This document shows, piece by piece, positions 52,038 to 60,778 of a stretch of 64,000 nt of DNA. The notes beneath the pieces were generated by a model, which was not told the DNA's origin, did not search any database, and worked only from the letters and a program-made list of their open reading frames with translations. The position numbers and the translations under genes were made by a program. The stretch covers positions 1 to 64,000 of the forward strand of contig CAZVSC010000010.1 in the NCBI GenBank assembly GCA_964629325.1, given 5' to 3'. Within the stretch, counting starts at the first letter, position 1, and every line of letters begins with the position of its first letter. The stretch comes from Eutrophocola sp964629325. GTDB taxonomy: Bacteria; Pseudomonadota; Gammaproteobacteria; Pseudomonadales; Pseudohongiellaceae.

Positions 52038-53417
52038 TCAGCCCGGGATTACCCGGCCCGGATTCAGTATACCTTTCGGATCCAGCGCCTGCTTCAGGTT
52101 CTGCATGAGCGCTATCTCCGCCGGTGTACGTGAATGCTGCAGATAGCCTATTTTCTGTACCCCGATACCGTGCTCTGCAGAAACGGAGCCGCCGAAATCA
52201 CCGACCACCTTGTAAACGATATCATACATGGCCTTCACATCGTCGTGGCTGCCGGTGTAGCACATGAAATGCAGGTTGCTGTCGGCAATATGACCGAAGA
52301 CCAGCATCCTGGCGGCGGGTACCGCGGCCACGAGTTCCATTTCCACCTGCGCCAGAAATGACGCCATGGATGAAATCGGCACACTGATATCGAAATTTGC
52401 CGTGTCCTTGATGAAGGCGCCAATTTCACCTACGCCGTCTCGAATTTTCCAGAATTTCTCACGATCCCTTTCCGAATTGGCGATCAACGCATCCACCACA
52501 AGCCCGTCTTCCATGGCGGAGGAAAGCGTATTCATGAATAGTTCCGAATCCTTTTCCTGATCGCTGCCTTCCAGTTCGGTCAATACATAGACCGGATAGC
52601 GTGCATCGAAAGGTGAATCGACCGAATCCACGTGCTCGGTGATGAAATCGAAATAGGATGCCCACATGACCTCAAAAGCACTCATGCTGCCGCTGAATTT
52701 TGCACTCAACACACGGAGCAGTTTTGTCACATCGGCAAAATCATCCAGGGCAAGCAGTGCCGTGCAGCGACTGGCGGCTTTCGGGAACAGTCGCAGGACC
52801 GCGCGCGAAACCACGCCCAGGGTGCCCTCGGTGCCGATGAACAGGTGCTTGAGATCGTAACCGGCATTGTTCTTCAGCATCTTGTTCATGCTGGTAAGTA
52901 CGGTACCGTCGGCCATGACCGCTTCCAGTCCCAGGACCAGTGCCCGCGTCATGCCAAAACGCAGTACCTGGTTGCCGCCGGCATTGGTGGAAATGTTGCC
53001 GCCGATGTTGCAGGTACCCCTGGCGCCCAGATCCAGCGGAAAGATGAAGCCTGCGGCATCAGCCGCTTCCTGGATGGTCTGCAGCGGCGTACCCGCCTTC
53101 ACCGTCATGGTCATGGCATCGGCATCGAGCTCCTCGATGCCGTTGAGACGCTCGAGATTGATGGCGAGTTCGCCGGATTTTGGTATCGCGCCCCCGGTCA
53201 ACCCGGTGAGGCCGCCCTGCACTACCACAGGCTGCCCGGCAGCGTGGCAAAGGCGCAGTATTGCGGACAGCGCTTCCGTGGTGGCGGGCCTTAATACCGC
53301 ACCCGGCATACCTGGCGCATCGGCCGACCAGTCGTGCTGGTATTTTTCCGAGATGCTGCTGCCAAGTAATACGTCATTACCAGGAATTGCCTGCAACTGG
53401 GTGATGAGATCCCGCAT
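52038..53417 (-). CDS. FAD-linked oxidase (D-lactate / D-2-hydroxyacid dehydrogenase type)
   Basis: 459 residues. FAD-binding PCMH domain with PVVVQGGLTGLTGG, LDLGARGTCNIGGNISTNAGG and FIGTEGTLGVV. The C-terminal FAD-oxidase domain ends with GSVSAEHGIGVQKIGYL (catalytic histidine region) and ALDPKGILNPGRV. It oxidises a D-2-hydroxyacid such as D-lactate, D-2-hydroxyglutarate or glycolate. The ATG at 53417 is preferred behind AAAGGGGAAAC. The glycerate kinase gene upstream, 33 bases away, hints at hydroxyacid metabolism. Confidence 0.9.
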   Translation of the reverse strand: MRDLITQLQAIPGNDVLLGSSISEKYQHDWSADAPGMPGAVLRPATTEALSAILRLCHAAGQPVVVQGGLTGLTGGAIPKSGELAINLERLNGIEELDADAMTMTVKAGTPLQTIQEAADAAGFIFPLDLGARGTCNIGGNISTNAGGNQVLRFGMTRALVLGLEAVMADGTVLTSMNKMLKNNAGYDLKHLFIGTEGTLGVVSRAVLRLFPKAASRCTALLALDDFADVTKLLRVLSAKFSGSMSAFEVMWASYFDFITEHVDSVDSPFDARYPVYVLTELEGSDQEKDSELFMNTLSSAMEDGLVVDALIANSERDREKFWKIRDGVGEIGAFIKDTANFDISVPISSMASFLAQVEMELVAAVPAARMLVFGHIADSNLHFMCYTGSHDDVKAMYDIVYKVVGDFGGSVSAEHGIGVQKIGYLQHSRTPAEIALMQNLKQALDPKGILNPGRVIPG

Positions 53418-53449
53418 GTTTCCCCTTTCTCTGTGACCAGGCCCCTTGT

Positions 53450-54340
53450 TCAAAGCCTTTTGTCGATAGTTTGACGCTCATTCAGCTGAAACACCACATC
53501 CGCTTTTTGCGGCAAGGTTGCCAGGCCGTGACGGGTGACGCGCTCGTAATGCTGGATGAAGCGCCTGAGCTGTTCCGGCGTCATGATGCGGTGTCCCGCC
53601 GCGCCGGTTTCACCGACCATGGCCGCCAGTTTGTCCTCCTGGTTTTGCCGCCACTCGAAGACCATGTCAAAACTCGGCGCCTTCAGCATGACCAGGTAGT
53701 CCACCAGGCCATACAGCGCCTCGTAATCCCTGCGGATCGCCTCGTTCACGTAACGCCGCCAGGCCCCGTCGGAGTCTTCACTCGACTCCAGGTCATTGAC
53801 GGGTGCTGCCAGCGCAGACTCGGGTTGTGCGTCGACCGAAAGGCACCAGCCTTCCAGCACGATGACATCCAATGGTGCCTGCACCGTCGGCCACAGCTCA
53901 TGCGGCTGCCTGTCGTCGACCGCCTTGTCGAAACGCGGGATGGCAACAGTGCCCTTCCGTTTCAGGGCATTGATGATGTCCATGGCCAAGCCAACATCGT
54001 GGGTGCCAGGAACACCCCGTGTCGCCAGCAGCGGATGCACCATTGCGGCAAGTTCCTGCCTTTCATCATGGGTCAGGTAAAAATCGTCGATGGACAGGTT
54101 GATGCAGCGCAGGCCAAGCATGGCGTGCATGAGGCGGACCAGCAGTGCCGCCAGCGTAGACTTGCCGCTGCCCTGGCTGCCGCTGACGCCGATGACAAAT
54201 GTGCCTTCATGGGCCGACACACGGGACAGGATGTCGTGAAGGACAGGCATGAACCACTGCTCAACGGTCCCGGCGTAATCAGCAGGCAGCTTTTCCTCGC
54301 GGATGAAGGTATTGATGACGGGAAGTAATGCGGGATCCAT
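53450..54340 (-). CDS. D-glycerate kinase (P-loop GLYK type)
   Basis: 296 residues. P-loop GVSGSQGSGKST, then LSIDDFYLTHDERQEL, HPLLATRGVPGTHDVGL and VIVLEGWCLSVDAQP, the motif set of plant- and yeast-type glycerate 3-kinases related to uridine and pantothenate kinases. It phosphorylates D-glycerate to 3-phosphoglycerate. An open frame continues upstream to 56080, but that part is antisense to two genes; MDPALLPVINTFI at 54340 is the natural start. It probably forms an operon with the FAD-linked oxidase. Confidence 0.88.
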   Translation of the reverse strand: MDPALLPVINTFIREEKLPADYAGTVEQWFMPVLHDILSRVSAHEGTFVIGVSGSQGSGKSTLAALLVRLMHAMLGLRCINLSIDDFYLTHDERQELAAMVHPLLATRGVPGTHDVGLAMDIINALKRKGTVAIPRFDKAVDDRQPHELWPTVQAPLDVIVLEGWCLSVDAQPESALAAPVNDLESSEDSDGAWRRYVNEAIRRDYEALYGLVDYLVMLKAPSFDMVFEWRQNQEDKLAAMVGETGAAGHRIMTPEQLRRFIQHYERVTRHGLATLPQKADVVFQLNERQTIDKRL

Positions 54341-54436
54341 GAATTGCTTAGTGTACTGAAAAGCGTGTTTCTTGCCATTGTAGCAGATGTTATTTATGCT
54401 TCCCGCTCTTCCTGCCACGGGCCACAACTCCACAAA

Positions 54437-55381
54437 ATGCTTGCAAAAATTACCGGATCGCTCCGCCCGCTGTCTTCCTTTTTCCTGCTGCTGTTGGTGC
54501 TGTGCAGCCCCTTTTCCAGCCCCCTGGCGAACGCGCAGGCAGAGACCCGGGTAATCATTCTCGGAACCGGTACGCCCGTACCCGATGCGAACCGTTCCGG
54601 CCCCGGGGTCGCTGTAATCACCAACGGCGAGGCTTACGTGTTCGACGCCGGCGGCGGCATGGTGAAAAAGGCCATGCAGGCCTGGGACAAGTACAACCTG
54701 CCGGAACTGTATCCCCAGGACATCAAGTACCTGTTCATTACCCACCTGCACAGTGATCATATCCATGACATCGCGGAACTGTCGGGGCATCGCTGGTGGG
54801 GCCGCCAGCAGCGCCTGTCCGTTTACGGGCCGAAGGGGCTGTCGGAATATGTCGGCCACATGAATGACATGCTGGCCATCGAGGCGGATATCCGTGCAGC
54901 GGGGACACCTGAACAGCTCGTCACCGACCGCCACGGCTACCTCGCCAATGCCACCGAAATCGAGGATGGCATCGTATTCAGCAATGCAGACATCACCGTA
55001 GAAGCCTTCACAGTCCCGCACGGCGAGATCAGGCCTGCCTTCGGTTATCGCGTCACCACGGCTGACAAGACCATCGTGATATCCGGCGACACCACCTACA
55101 GCGACGCACTGGCGGAAAAGGCCCGTGGCGCAGACATTCTCATACACGAGGTATACAGCGGCGACCAGTTGAGCAGGCAGTCCGAATTCTGGCAGGACTA
55201 CCACGGCCACTCCCATACCAGCGGCGAACAGGTAGCCGCCGTCGCGAATATTGCGAAACCGGATCTTGTCGTGCTTTACCACATCCTGTTCTTCAACGCT
55301 TCCCCTGAGGACATCGTCGGGGAAGTGAAAAGGACCTATGATGGTGACGTGGTCATGGCGAACGATCTGGACATGTTTTAA
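54437..55381 (+). CDS. Exported metallo-beta-lactamase-fold hydrolase
   Basis: 314 residues. Signal peptide (~1-33, ending PLANAQ), then VIILGTGTPVPDANRSGP, the zinc motif THLHSDHIHD, VISGDTTYSD and HSHTSGEQVA with VVLYHILFF. This is the RNase Z/arylsulfatase-like branch of the family; export makes a tRNA role impossible and an ester or sulfate-ester substrate more likely. It begins 96 bases from the divergent glycerate kinase and is followed after 12 bases by the glycosyltransferase gene. Confidence 0.88.
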   Translation: MLAKITGSLRPLSSFFLLLLVLCSPFSSPLANAQAETRVIILGTGTPVPDANRSGPGVAVITNGEAYVFDAGGGMVKKAMQAWDKYNLPELYPQDIKYLFITHLHSDHIHDIAELSGHRWWGRQQRLSVYGPKGLSEYVGHMNDMLAIEADIRAAGTPEQLVTDRHGYLANATEIEDGIVFSNADITVEAFTVPHGEIRPAFGYRVTTADKTIVISGDTTYSDALAEKARGADILIHEVYSGDQLSRQSEFWQDYHGHSHTSGEQVAAVANIAKPDLVVLYHILFFNASPEDIVGEVKRTYDGDVVMANDLDMF

Positions 55382-55393
55382 TACCGCCAGCTG

Positions 55394-56449
55394 ATGACAC
55401 TGTCCTCCAGGCAAGAAGTCACCGCCGTCATCATCAACTATGGCAGCCGGCGGGACACTGCCGAACTTGCCGGCAAAATCGAATCCCAGGTCAGGCATAT
55501 CCTGATCGTCGACAACAGCAATGAAATCGACGGCACTGACCCTGCCTTTCGCGGCACCGAAGTCATCACCCCGATGGAAAATCTCGGCTTTGGCGCCGCC
55601 GTCAACCTGGCTGCCCGCCAGATCGATACGCGCTGGCTGCTGGTCCTGAATCCCGATGTGCGCCTCAAGCGCAACTGCCTGAAATACCTCCTGGAAGCAT
55701 CCAGCCAGTTGCACGCACCCCTGTGCGGCCCCCGCTTTTACTGGGACGATGCTTGCAAATTCGAGCTGCCACCGGCGCTTGGCCACCCTTTGTGGATGCT
55801 TTCCGATCGCAACATCCACGACAAGCACCTGGCGGAAAGCGCCGACCTGACAGCGCTCGCACTGGCCCGTCATAAACGTTTCTGGAGCGAAGCATCGCCC
55901 TTCAGCGAACCGGTGCTGTCGGGTGCCTGCCTGCTGGTCGACAACCAGTGGTTCATCCAGAACAAAATGCCCGTGTTCGACGAAGACTTCTTCCTTTACT
56001 ACGAGGATACCGATCTGTGCGGCCGCCTCATGCGCAAAGGCGTGATGCCCATCTGCGTTGCCAATGCCTACGCCGTGCATTACTGGAACCAGTCCTCCGA
56101 ACCCCCGGCCGGCAAGGCCGAACTCATGCGCGCCAGCGAGAAAATCTTCCTGAACAAATATTATCCGAACGGGGCGCCGACGCTTCCCGCCCGGCAGGTC
56201 GTTCCCGAGATCGCCGAACTCGGCTCATTCACTTCGCCGCCGGCGTTGATTCTGCCACGTGACACCACGTTTCTTGATGTGGGCGCCCAGGATGACTTCA
56301 TCGTCTTTGCCAGGACTGCCGTCTCTCAGCCGGCCTTCGGTTTCAGCAGGGAAATGTGGCGGCGTATCCGCCCCGGCGATTATTATTTCAGGGCGCTCAG
56401 CGCCGCAGGTAAAACACTGCAGCTCTGGCACTGGCGCAAACAGGAATAG
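55394..56449 (+). CDS. Family 2 glycosyltransferase (rhamnosyltransferase-like)
   Basis: 351 residues. GT-A fold: TAVIINYGSRRDT, ILIVDNSN, ENLGFGAAVNLAA, the LVLNPDV nucleotide/metal motif and FDEDFFLYYEDTDLCGRL. The last ~80 residues form an additional small domain (IRPGDYYFRALSAAGKTLQLW) not seen in most members. It transfers a sugar, probably deoxyhexose, to a surface glycan. The sulfotransferase-like gene nine bases downstream suggests a sulfated product. Confidence 0.9.
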   Translation: MTLSSRQEVTAVIINYGSRRDTAELAGKIESQVRHILIVDNSNEIDGTDPAFRGTEVITPMENLGFGAAVNLAARQIDTRWLLVLNPDVRLKRNCLKYLLEASSQLHAPLCGPRFYWDDACKFELPPALGHPLWMLSDRNIHDKHLAESADLTALALARHKRFWSEASPFSEPVLSGACLLVDNQWFIQNKMPVFDEDFFLYYEDTDLCGRLMRKGVMPICVANAYAVHYWNQSSEPPAGKAELMRASEKIFLNKYYPNGAPTLPARQVVPEIAELGSFTSPPALILPRDTTFLDVGAQDDFIVFARTAVSQPAFGFSREMWRRIRPGDYYFRALSAAGKTLQLWHWRKQE

Positions 56450-56458
56450 GGAGTACCC

Positions 56459-56935
56459 ATGAGCATGAACAAGACTTTCGTCATTCTCGGCTGCCACCGT
56501 AGTGCTTCAAGCCTGGTCGCCAAGGCTTTGCATGAAGCCGGTGTTCATATGGGTGACGAATTGTTATCCGGCCTGCCTGACAATCCGGAAGGTCATTTCG
56601 AGGACATGGATTTCCTGAAAAAGAATGTCGAACTGCTCGGCGGCAATATATGGAACGATGTAAACCGCGAACTGACCGATGCCGACACCAGTGCACTGAT
56701 TGCGGCAAAAAACGTTCACCCGTTATGGGGATGGAAGGACCCGCGCACCGTGCTCACCATCGAAAAGTATTACGCGCACCTGGATGACCCCATCATTATT
56801 GGCCTGTTCCGCAAGCCGGAACTCGTGGCGAAAAGCATGGCCAGGCGGGGAGATATCAGTGAGCAGGACGCCCTGGCGCTGGCAAAGGCCTACAATCGCA
56901 AGATCATCGACTTCCTCAGCAAACATTTTTTGTAA
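56459..56935 (+). CDS. Small sulfotransferase-like protein
   Basis: 158 residues. The N-terminal FVILGCHRSASSLVAKAL matches the 5'-PAPS-binding loop of sulfotransferases, and LWGWKDPRTVLTI holds the 3'-phosphate-binding region. It is shorter than most sulfotransferases (usually 200-300 residues) but ends cleanly in LSKHFL, as if a minimal form. It directly follows a glycosyltransferase, so sulfation of a surface sugar is the likely task. Confidence 0.78.
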   Translation: MSMNKTFVILGCHRSASSLVAKALHEAGVHMGDELLSGLPDNPEGHFEDMDFLKKNVELLGGNIWNDVNRELTDADTSALIAAKNVHPLWGWKDPRTVLTIEKYYAHLDDPIIIGLFRKPELVAKSMARRGDISEQDALALAKAYNRKIIDFLSKHFL

Positions 56936-57001
56936 TTAACAATATCCGGCAATATTGATATAAACGTCTTACTGCATTCCAAATAAGGGGAAAATTCTCT
57001 C

Positions 57002-58222
57002 ATGAAACAAATTATAAGAACGGCCCTTCTTGCCTCTTGTCTCTTTCCTCTTGTCTCAGCATTTGCCCAGCGCGACATCCCGTTCAGCGGCTTTGCCCCA
57101 ACCGCCCCGACCGGCCTGGAAAACATCCCCCTGGGAGAAGGTCCCTGGGTCTACCCGACAGCGGAAGGCATGGACATCCGGGTATCTGTCGTGGCACGCA
57201 TGGAATACCCGATGGCGCTGGAATTCCTGCCCGACGGCAAGCTGCTGGTGATCACCCGCCGCGGCGAGATTTACCTGATTGAGGACGGTGAACTGCAGAC
57301 CGACATGATCACCGGCGGCCCGCCGTCCGTATTTTCCGGCGAGTCCGGCCAGGGCGGCACTTCACACGGTTATATCGACCTGGTTAAGCATCCGGATTTC
57401 GAAAACAACCAGCTACTGTACCTGAGCTATACCAAGCCCAAGCCCGGCGGCAACAGCAACATCGCCATCGGCCGCGCACGCTGGACCGGGGAGAGCCTGG
57501 AAAACTTCAGTGATATCTTTGACCCGGGTCCCGGCATTGCAGGCGCCGGCAGACTGGCCTTCGGTCACGACGGCAAACTTTACGTGACAACCTCCGGCGG
57601 TGATCCCCAGTCCCTGGCTTCGCTTGGCGGCAAGGTGCTGCGTCTCAACGATGACGGCTCCGTGCCCATCGACAATCCTTTCGTGAACAACCCGACCGCG
57701 CGCGGTGAAATTTATTCCTACGGCCACCGCGGCGCACTGGGACTCGCCGTGCACCCGGATACCGGTGCCATTTTCCAGAATGAGAACGGCCCGAACGGCG
57801 GTGACGAGATCAACCTGATCAAGCCGGGTGTAAACTACGGCTGGCCCATAGTCAGCCTGGGCCGCACTTACCCAGGTCCCTGGCAGACCAACGACCGCCC
57901 CACGCACGACATCTTCGAGCCGCCGCTGGTGTACTGGATGCCTGCTATCGCAGTGTCCGGCATGCTGTTCTATACCGGTGACGCCCTGCCGGCGTGGAAG
58001 GGCGACATCATCGTCGGCGCCCTGCGCACCGGCGAGGTACCGGGTACCGGTCATCTCGAACGCATCATGATCAACCGCGAATACGAAGAAATGCGCCGGG
58101 AATCCATGATCACGGATCTGCGTCGCCGTATCCGCGATATTGAGATGGGGCCGGACGAATTCTTGTATCTCGCTGCCGAGCAAAGGGACGGGGTTGTCCT
58201 GAAGATCGAACCGGCAAATTGA
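57002..58222 (+). CDS. PQQ-dependent aldose sugar dehydrogenase (YliI/Asd-like)
   Basis: 406 residues. Signal peptide ending LVSAFAQ (~residue 23). Six-bladed propeller of the soluble glucose dehydrogenase type: LEFLPDGKLLVITRRG, RLAFGHDGKLYVTTSG, GKVLRLNDDGSVP, YSYGHRGALGLAVHP and NGPNGGDEINLIKPGVNYGWP. It oxidises aldoses in the periplasm with PQQ. The signal-peptide DNA is a period-7 pyrimidine repeat like others in the window. Possible electron acceptor: the monohaem cytochrome at 50354. Confidence 0.92.
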   Translation: MKQIIRTALLASCLFPLVSAFAQRDIPFSGFAPTAPTGLENIPLGEGPWVYPTAEGMDIRVSVVARMEYPMALEFLPDGKLLVITRRGEIYLIEDGELQTDMITGGPPSVFSGESGQGGTSHGYIDLVKHPDFENNQLLYLSYTKPKPGGNSNIAIGRARWTGESLENFSDIFDPGPGIAGAGRLAFGHDGKLYVTTSGGDPQSLASLGGKVLRLNDDGSVPIDNPFVNNPTARGEIYSYGHRGALGLAVHPDTGAIFQNENGPNGGDEINLIKPGVNYGWPIVSLGRTYPGPWQTNDRPTHDIFEPPLVYWMPAIAVSGMLFYTGDALPAWKGDIIVGALRTGEVPGTGHLERIMINREYEEMRRESMITDLRRRIRDIEMGPDEFLYLAAEQRDGVVLKIEPAN

Positions 58223-58295
58223 TTATTTCGAAAATAGGAACAAAGGAGAACAGGTCGACTCGTTAACCCTTTGTTCCTTTGTTCCTTTGTTCCTT

Positions 58296-58395
58296 NNNNN
58301 NNNNNNNNNNNNNNNNNNNNNNNNNNNNNNNNNNNNNNNNNNNNNNNNNNNNNNNNNNNNNNNNNNNNNNNNNNNNNNNNNNNNNNNNNNNNNNN
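58296..58395. other. Assembly gap (100 N) with 55-bp duplicated ends
   Basis: Bases 58241-58295 equal 58396-58450. As at the first gap, the contigs overlap by 55 bp and the duplication is artificial. Here the overlap ends inside a TTTGTTCC microsatellite, which probably caused the break and leaves the true copy number unknown. Confidence 0.93.
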
Positions 58396-58424
58396 CAAAG
58401 GAGAACAGGTCGACTCGTTAACCC

Positions 58425-58464
58425 TTTGTTCCTTTGTTCCTTTGTTCCTTTGTTCCTTTGTTCC
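58425..58464. repeat. Octamer microsatellite TTTGTTCC
   Basis: Five exact copies of TTTGTTCC right of the gap (three partial copies left of it). It lies between the convergent sugar dehydrogenase and SnoaL-like genes, just before a terminator. Confidence 0.85.
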
Positions 58465-58470
58465 TTGCCT

Positions 58471-58506
58471 AAAAAAAACGCCGAACCTTGTCAGGCCCGG
58501 CGTTTT
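58471..58506. terminator. Bidirectional terminator
   Basis: AAAAAAAACGCCG and CGGCGTTTT form the stem base around a 15-base loop region. A-run on one side and T-run on the other allow termination of both the dehydrogenase and the leftward SnoaL-like operon. Confidence 0.8.
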
Positions 58507-58539
58507 CCAACCTCCGCACATTGATCCTGTGCAGTTTTT

Positions 58540-59886
58540 CTATTCTACCACCTCGCGGCTGCCTGTCACCGGATTGGCGTAATGGTACGGGGGCAGGAAT
58601 GCCTTGGGGTACATCTGGAAATCCATCGTCGGCGGCTCGTCAGGCGGATTGCTTGCCGTGATGCCCGGCGGGTTTGACCGCGTCAGGTTGATCCAGCCAT
58701 CGTCGGTCCCCGCAAAATAGGTATTGATCTGCTGGTCCTTGTACAACATCCACTTGCCGTCGCGTTTCTGGTAGATGTTTTCATAGGTGCCGCCCATGAA
58801 GCGCCCCTGGGTGCCAAAGGTGCCCATCATGCTGAAGGCGCGTGAACGCAATCGTGCCGTCTGCCCGTCCGGATCCACGTGGACCACCGGCTGGTACTGC
58901 ATGTGGTTGTGCAACTGGCCAGGCAGTTCATCCTGCACGCCGTAAAGATCAAGGTTGCGGCGAATACTGGCGGCGCCGCGATACACGCCGCGCATGGCGA
59001 TCTCGATAGTACCGTCCGGCGCGAAGATGCCAGTCAGTTCGTCCCATTGGTTGCGCGCCAGGTAGTAACCGTAGATGGTCTGCATGCGCTCGATGTCGGC
59101 AGCATCCTCGACCAGGCCGAGACGACGCTCCAGCTCCACCAGGCGCATTTCCACCGCCTCGGCACCCGCCGACCCGTTCACCCTGACGTCGCTGTCAGCG
59201 ATCGGGTCATAGGGGCTGGTCACCGGGTTGTTGTAATGGAACGGCACCACATATACCGCCGGATAGTTCTGGTAATCCACGGATGGCGGCTGGTCGGGCG
59301 GCAGGTTTTCGCTCGGTGAGGTCCGCGGCAGCGCCGTGACTCCCCAGCCATCGTCCACCGGCGTGCGCATGGTGGAATACAACTGCATCTTGCTGATCTT
59401 CCAGACCCCGCCTTCCTTCACGTATTCGTTTTCATACACCCCCGTGCCCCAGTGATGGCTTATGCCGAACCGGGCTTCCTGGGAAAAATGGTGCCAGCGG
59501 CCCCTGGCGGTACCGTCGGGATAGACATGCACGACCGGCTGCAACTGCATGTGATCGTTCAGGACGCCCTCCTGTGGGCCTTCCGCTCCCAGCGAATCCA
59601 GATAAGCCAGGACGCGCTCGCGGCCAACGTATACGCCCGAGCCGCCGATTTCGATCGTGGCATTGTCGGCAAACAGGTCCGCTGCCTGGCTCCACTGATG
59701 CTTGTCGATATAAAACCCGAAGATGCGTTGCAGGTTCTCCACTTCATGCTCGTCTTCCAGCAGAGTGACTTCCAGTTCGAGGCGGGCAATCCCGGCCAGC
59801 AGGGCCGCCGCCTCGTCTTCCTGGGTGTACGCGGAGCAAGGGACAAGGAACAAGGCGCAAGGGAGTATGTATTTGCAGATTTTCAT
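58540..59886 (-). CDS. Exported protein with two SnoaL-like domains
   Basis: 448 residues. Signal peptide (~1-21, LFLVPCSAYTQ), then two homologous SnoaL/NTF2-like domains (~40-215 and ~255-440). Each repeats the order LxRIFGFYIDKHQW/MQTIYGYYLARNQW, GVYVGRERV/GVYRGAASI, HMQLQPVVHV/HMQYQPVVHV and a terminal PFHYNNPVT/PYHYANPVT. The matching ends show internal duplication. No catalytic residues are assigned and function is unknown. It overlaps the upstream single-domain paralogue by four bases. Confidence 0.85.
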   Translation of the reverse strand: MKICKYILPCALFLVPCSAYTQEDEAAALLAGIARLELEVTLLEDEHEVENLQRIFGFYIDKHQWSQAADLFADNATIEIGGSGVYVGRERVLAYLDSLGAEGPQEGVLNDHMQLQPVVHVYPDGTARGRWHHFSQEARFGISHHWGTGVYENEYVKEGGVWKISKMQLYSTMRTPVDDGWGVTALPRTSPSENLPPDQPPSVDYQNYPAVYVVPFHYNNPVTSPYDPIADSDVRVNGSAGAEAVEMRLVELERRLGLVEDAADIERMQTIYGYYLARNQWDELTGIFAPDGTIEIAMRGVYRGAASIRRNLDLYGVQDELPGQLHNHMQYQPVVHVDPDGQTARLRSRAFSMMGTFGTQGRFMGGTYENIYQKRDGKWMLYKDQQINTYFAGTDDGWINLTRSNPPGITASNPPDEPPTMDFQMYPKAFLPPYHYANPVTGSREVVE

Positions 59887-60632
59887 TGCGCTTCTCCCGT
59901 GGAGGATTCCGGTGGCTGGTATCGCCCTACCGGGTTGTCGAAGTGGAATGGCGGCAGGAAGGTTTCAGGCCATGACCCATAGCTGTCAGTCTGCGGCTCG
60001 TCGGGCGGGAATTGCGGTGAGACGTAAATGCCCTTGTTGATATCCTCGTTCAGGCCCCAGGCGCCTTCATAGGGCACCATGATGGTCTGGTACCAGCGCA
60101 CCTTGCTGATCTTCCACACCCCGTTTTCCTTTTCGTATTCATTTTCATAAGGCCCCTCACCCCAGGCCGCATATTCGCCGAGGTCGCCATTGAGGATGAC
60201 GGCGCGCCACCGGCCTTTCGCGCTCATGCCGTCCTCGGCCAGCGTAATGACGGGCATGAGCTGGAAATGCTCGTTCAGTTGGCCTTCGGACAGTCCTGAC
60301 TGGTCGCCTCCCAGGTGATAAAAATATTCACGGATACGGTCACGCCCGCGGTAGAGGCCGTCACGGGCATACTCGACAGTGGCGTTGGCAGTGAACAGGT
60401 CGGCGAGGTCATCCCACAGCGCCTCGTCGAGGTAGTAGCCGTAAGCCCGCTGCAGGCGCTTGATGTCGTTAACATCCCGCAGCCGCTGCGCCCTCTCCTG
60501 CAGCGCTGTCAGGCGGGCAGCAAGTGCAGAAATATCAGCTGCCGGTTCAGGAACCGGTTCCTGCTGTTCCGTGCAGGCACTGATTGCCAGGCAAGCGGCC
60601 AGCACCGCGATCAGTGCATGTAACCTCGACAT
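59883..60632 (-). CDS. Lipoprotein with a SnoaL-like domain
   Basis: 249 residues. Lipobox LAISAC (C20), a short coiled stretch (LAARLTALQERAQRLRD), then one SnoaL/NTF2-like domain with LQRAYGYYLDEALW, GLYRGRDRI, HFQLMPVITL and a terminal PFHFDNPVG. It is clearly related to the two domains of the next gene, so the pair holds three related units. The ATGA overlap implies coupled translation. Function unknown. Confidence 0.82.
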   Translation of the reverse strand: MSRLHALIAVLAACLAISACTEQQEPVPEPAADISALAARLTALQERAQRLRDVNDIKRLQRAYGYYLDEALWDDLADLFTANATVEYARDGLYRGRDRIREYFYHLGGDQSGLSEGQLNEHFQLMPVITLAEDGMSAKGRWRAVILNGDLGEYAAWGEGPYENEYEKENGVWKISKVRWYQTIMVPYEGAWGLNEDINKGIYVSPQFPPDEPQTDSYGSWPETFLPPFHFDNPVGRYQPPESSTGEAQ

Positions 60633-60778
60633 ATTTTCCCCCGGATCGTTGCAGTTTCACTGTGATTGCGCCTGGCGCATTGCCACCGGAGTATAAAGGA
60701 CTGCCGCAAGTGCAGGTAGTCCCGGTGGAATTTTGCCCCTATAGAGTCTACACTTTTTGCGCAGGGGAATTCTCAACT

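Noticed and set aside
54344..56080. Very long leftward open frame continuing from the glycerate kinase (876 codons in total)
   Set aside because: The part beyond 54340 is antisense to the metallo-hydrolase and glycosyltransferase genes, which have strong family motifs; the kinase has its own natural start.
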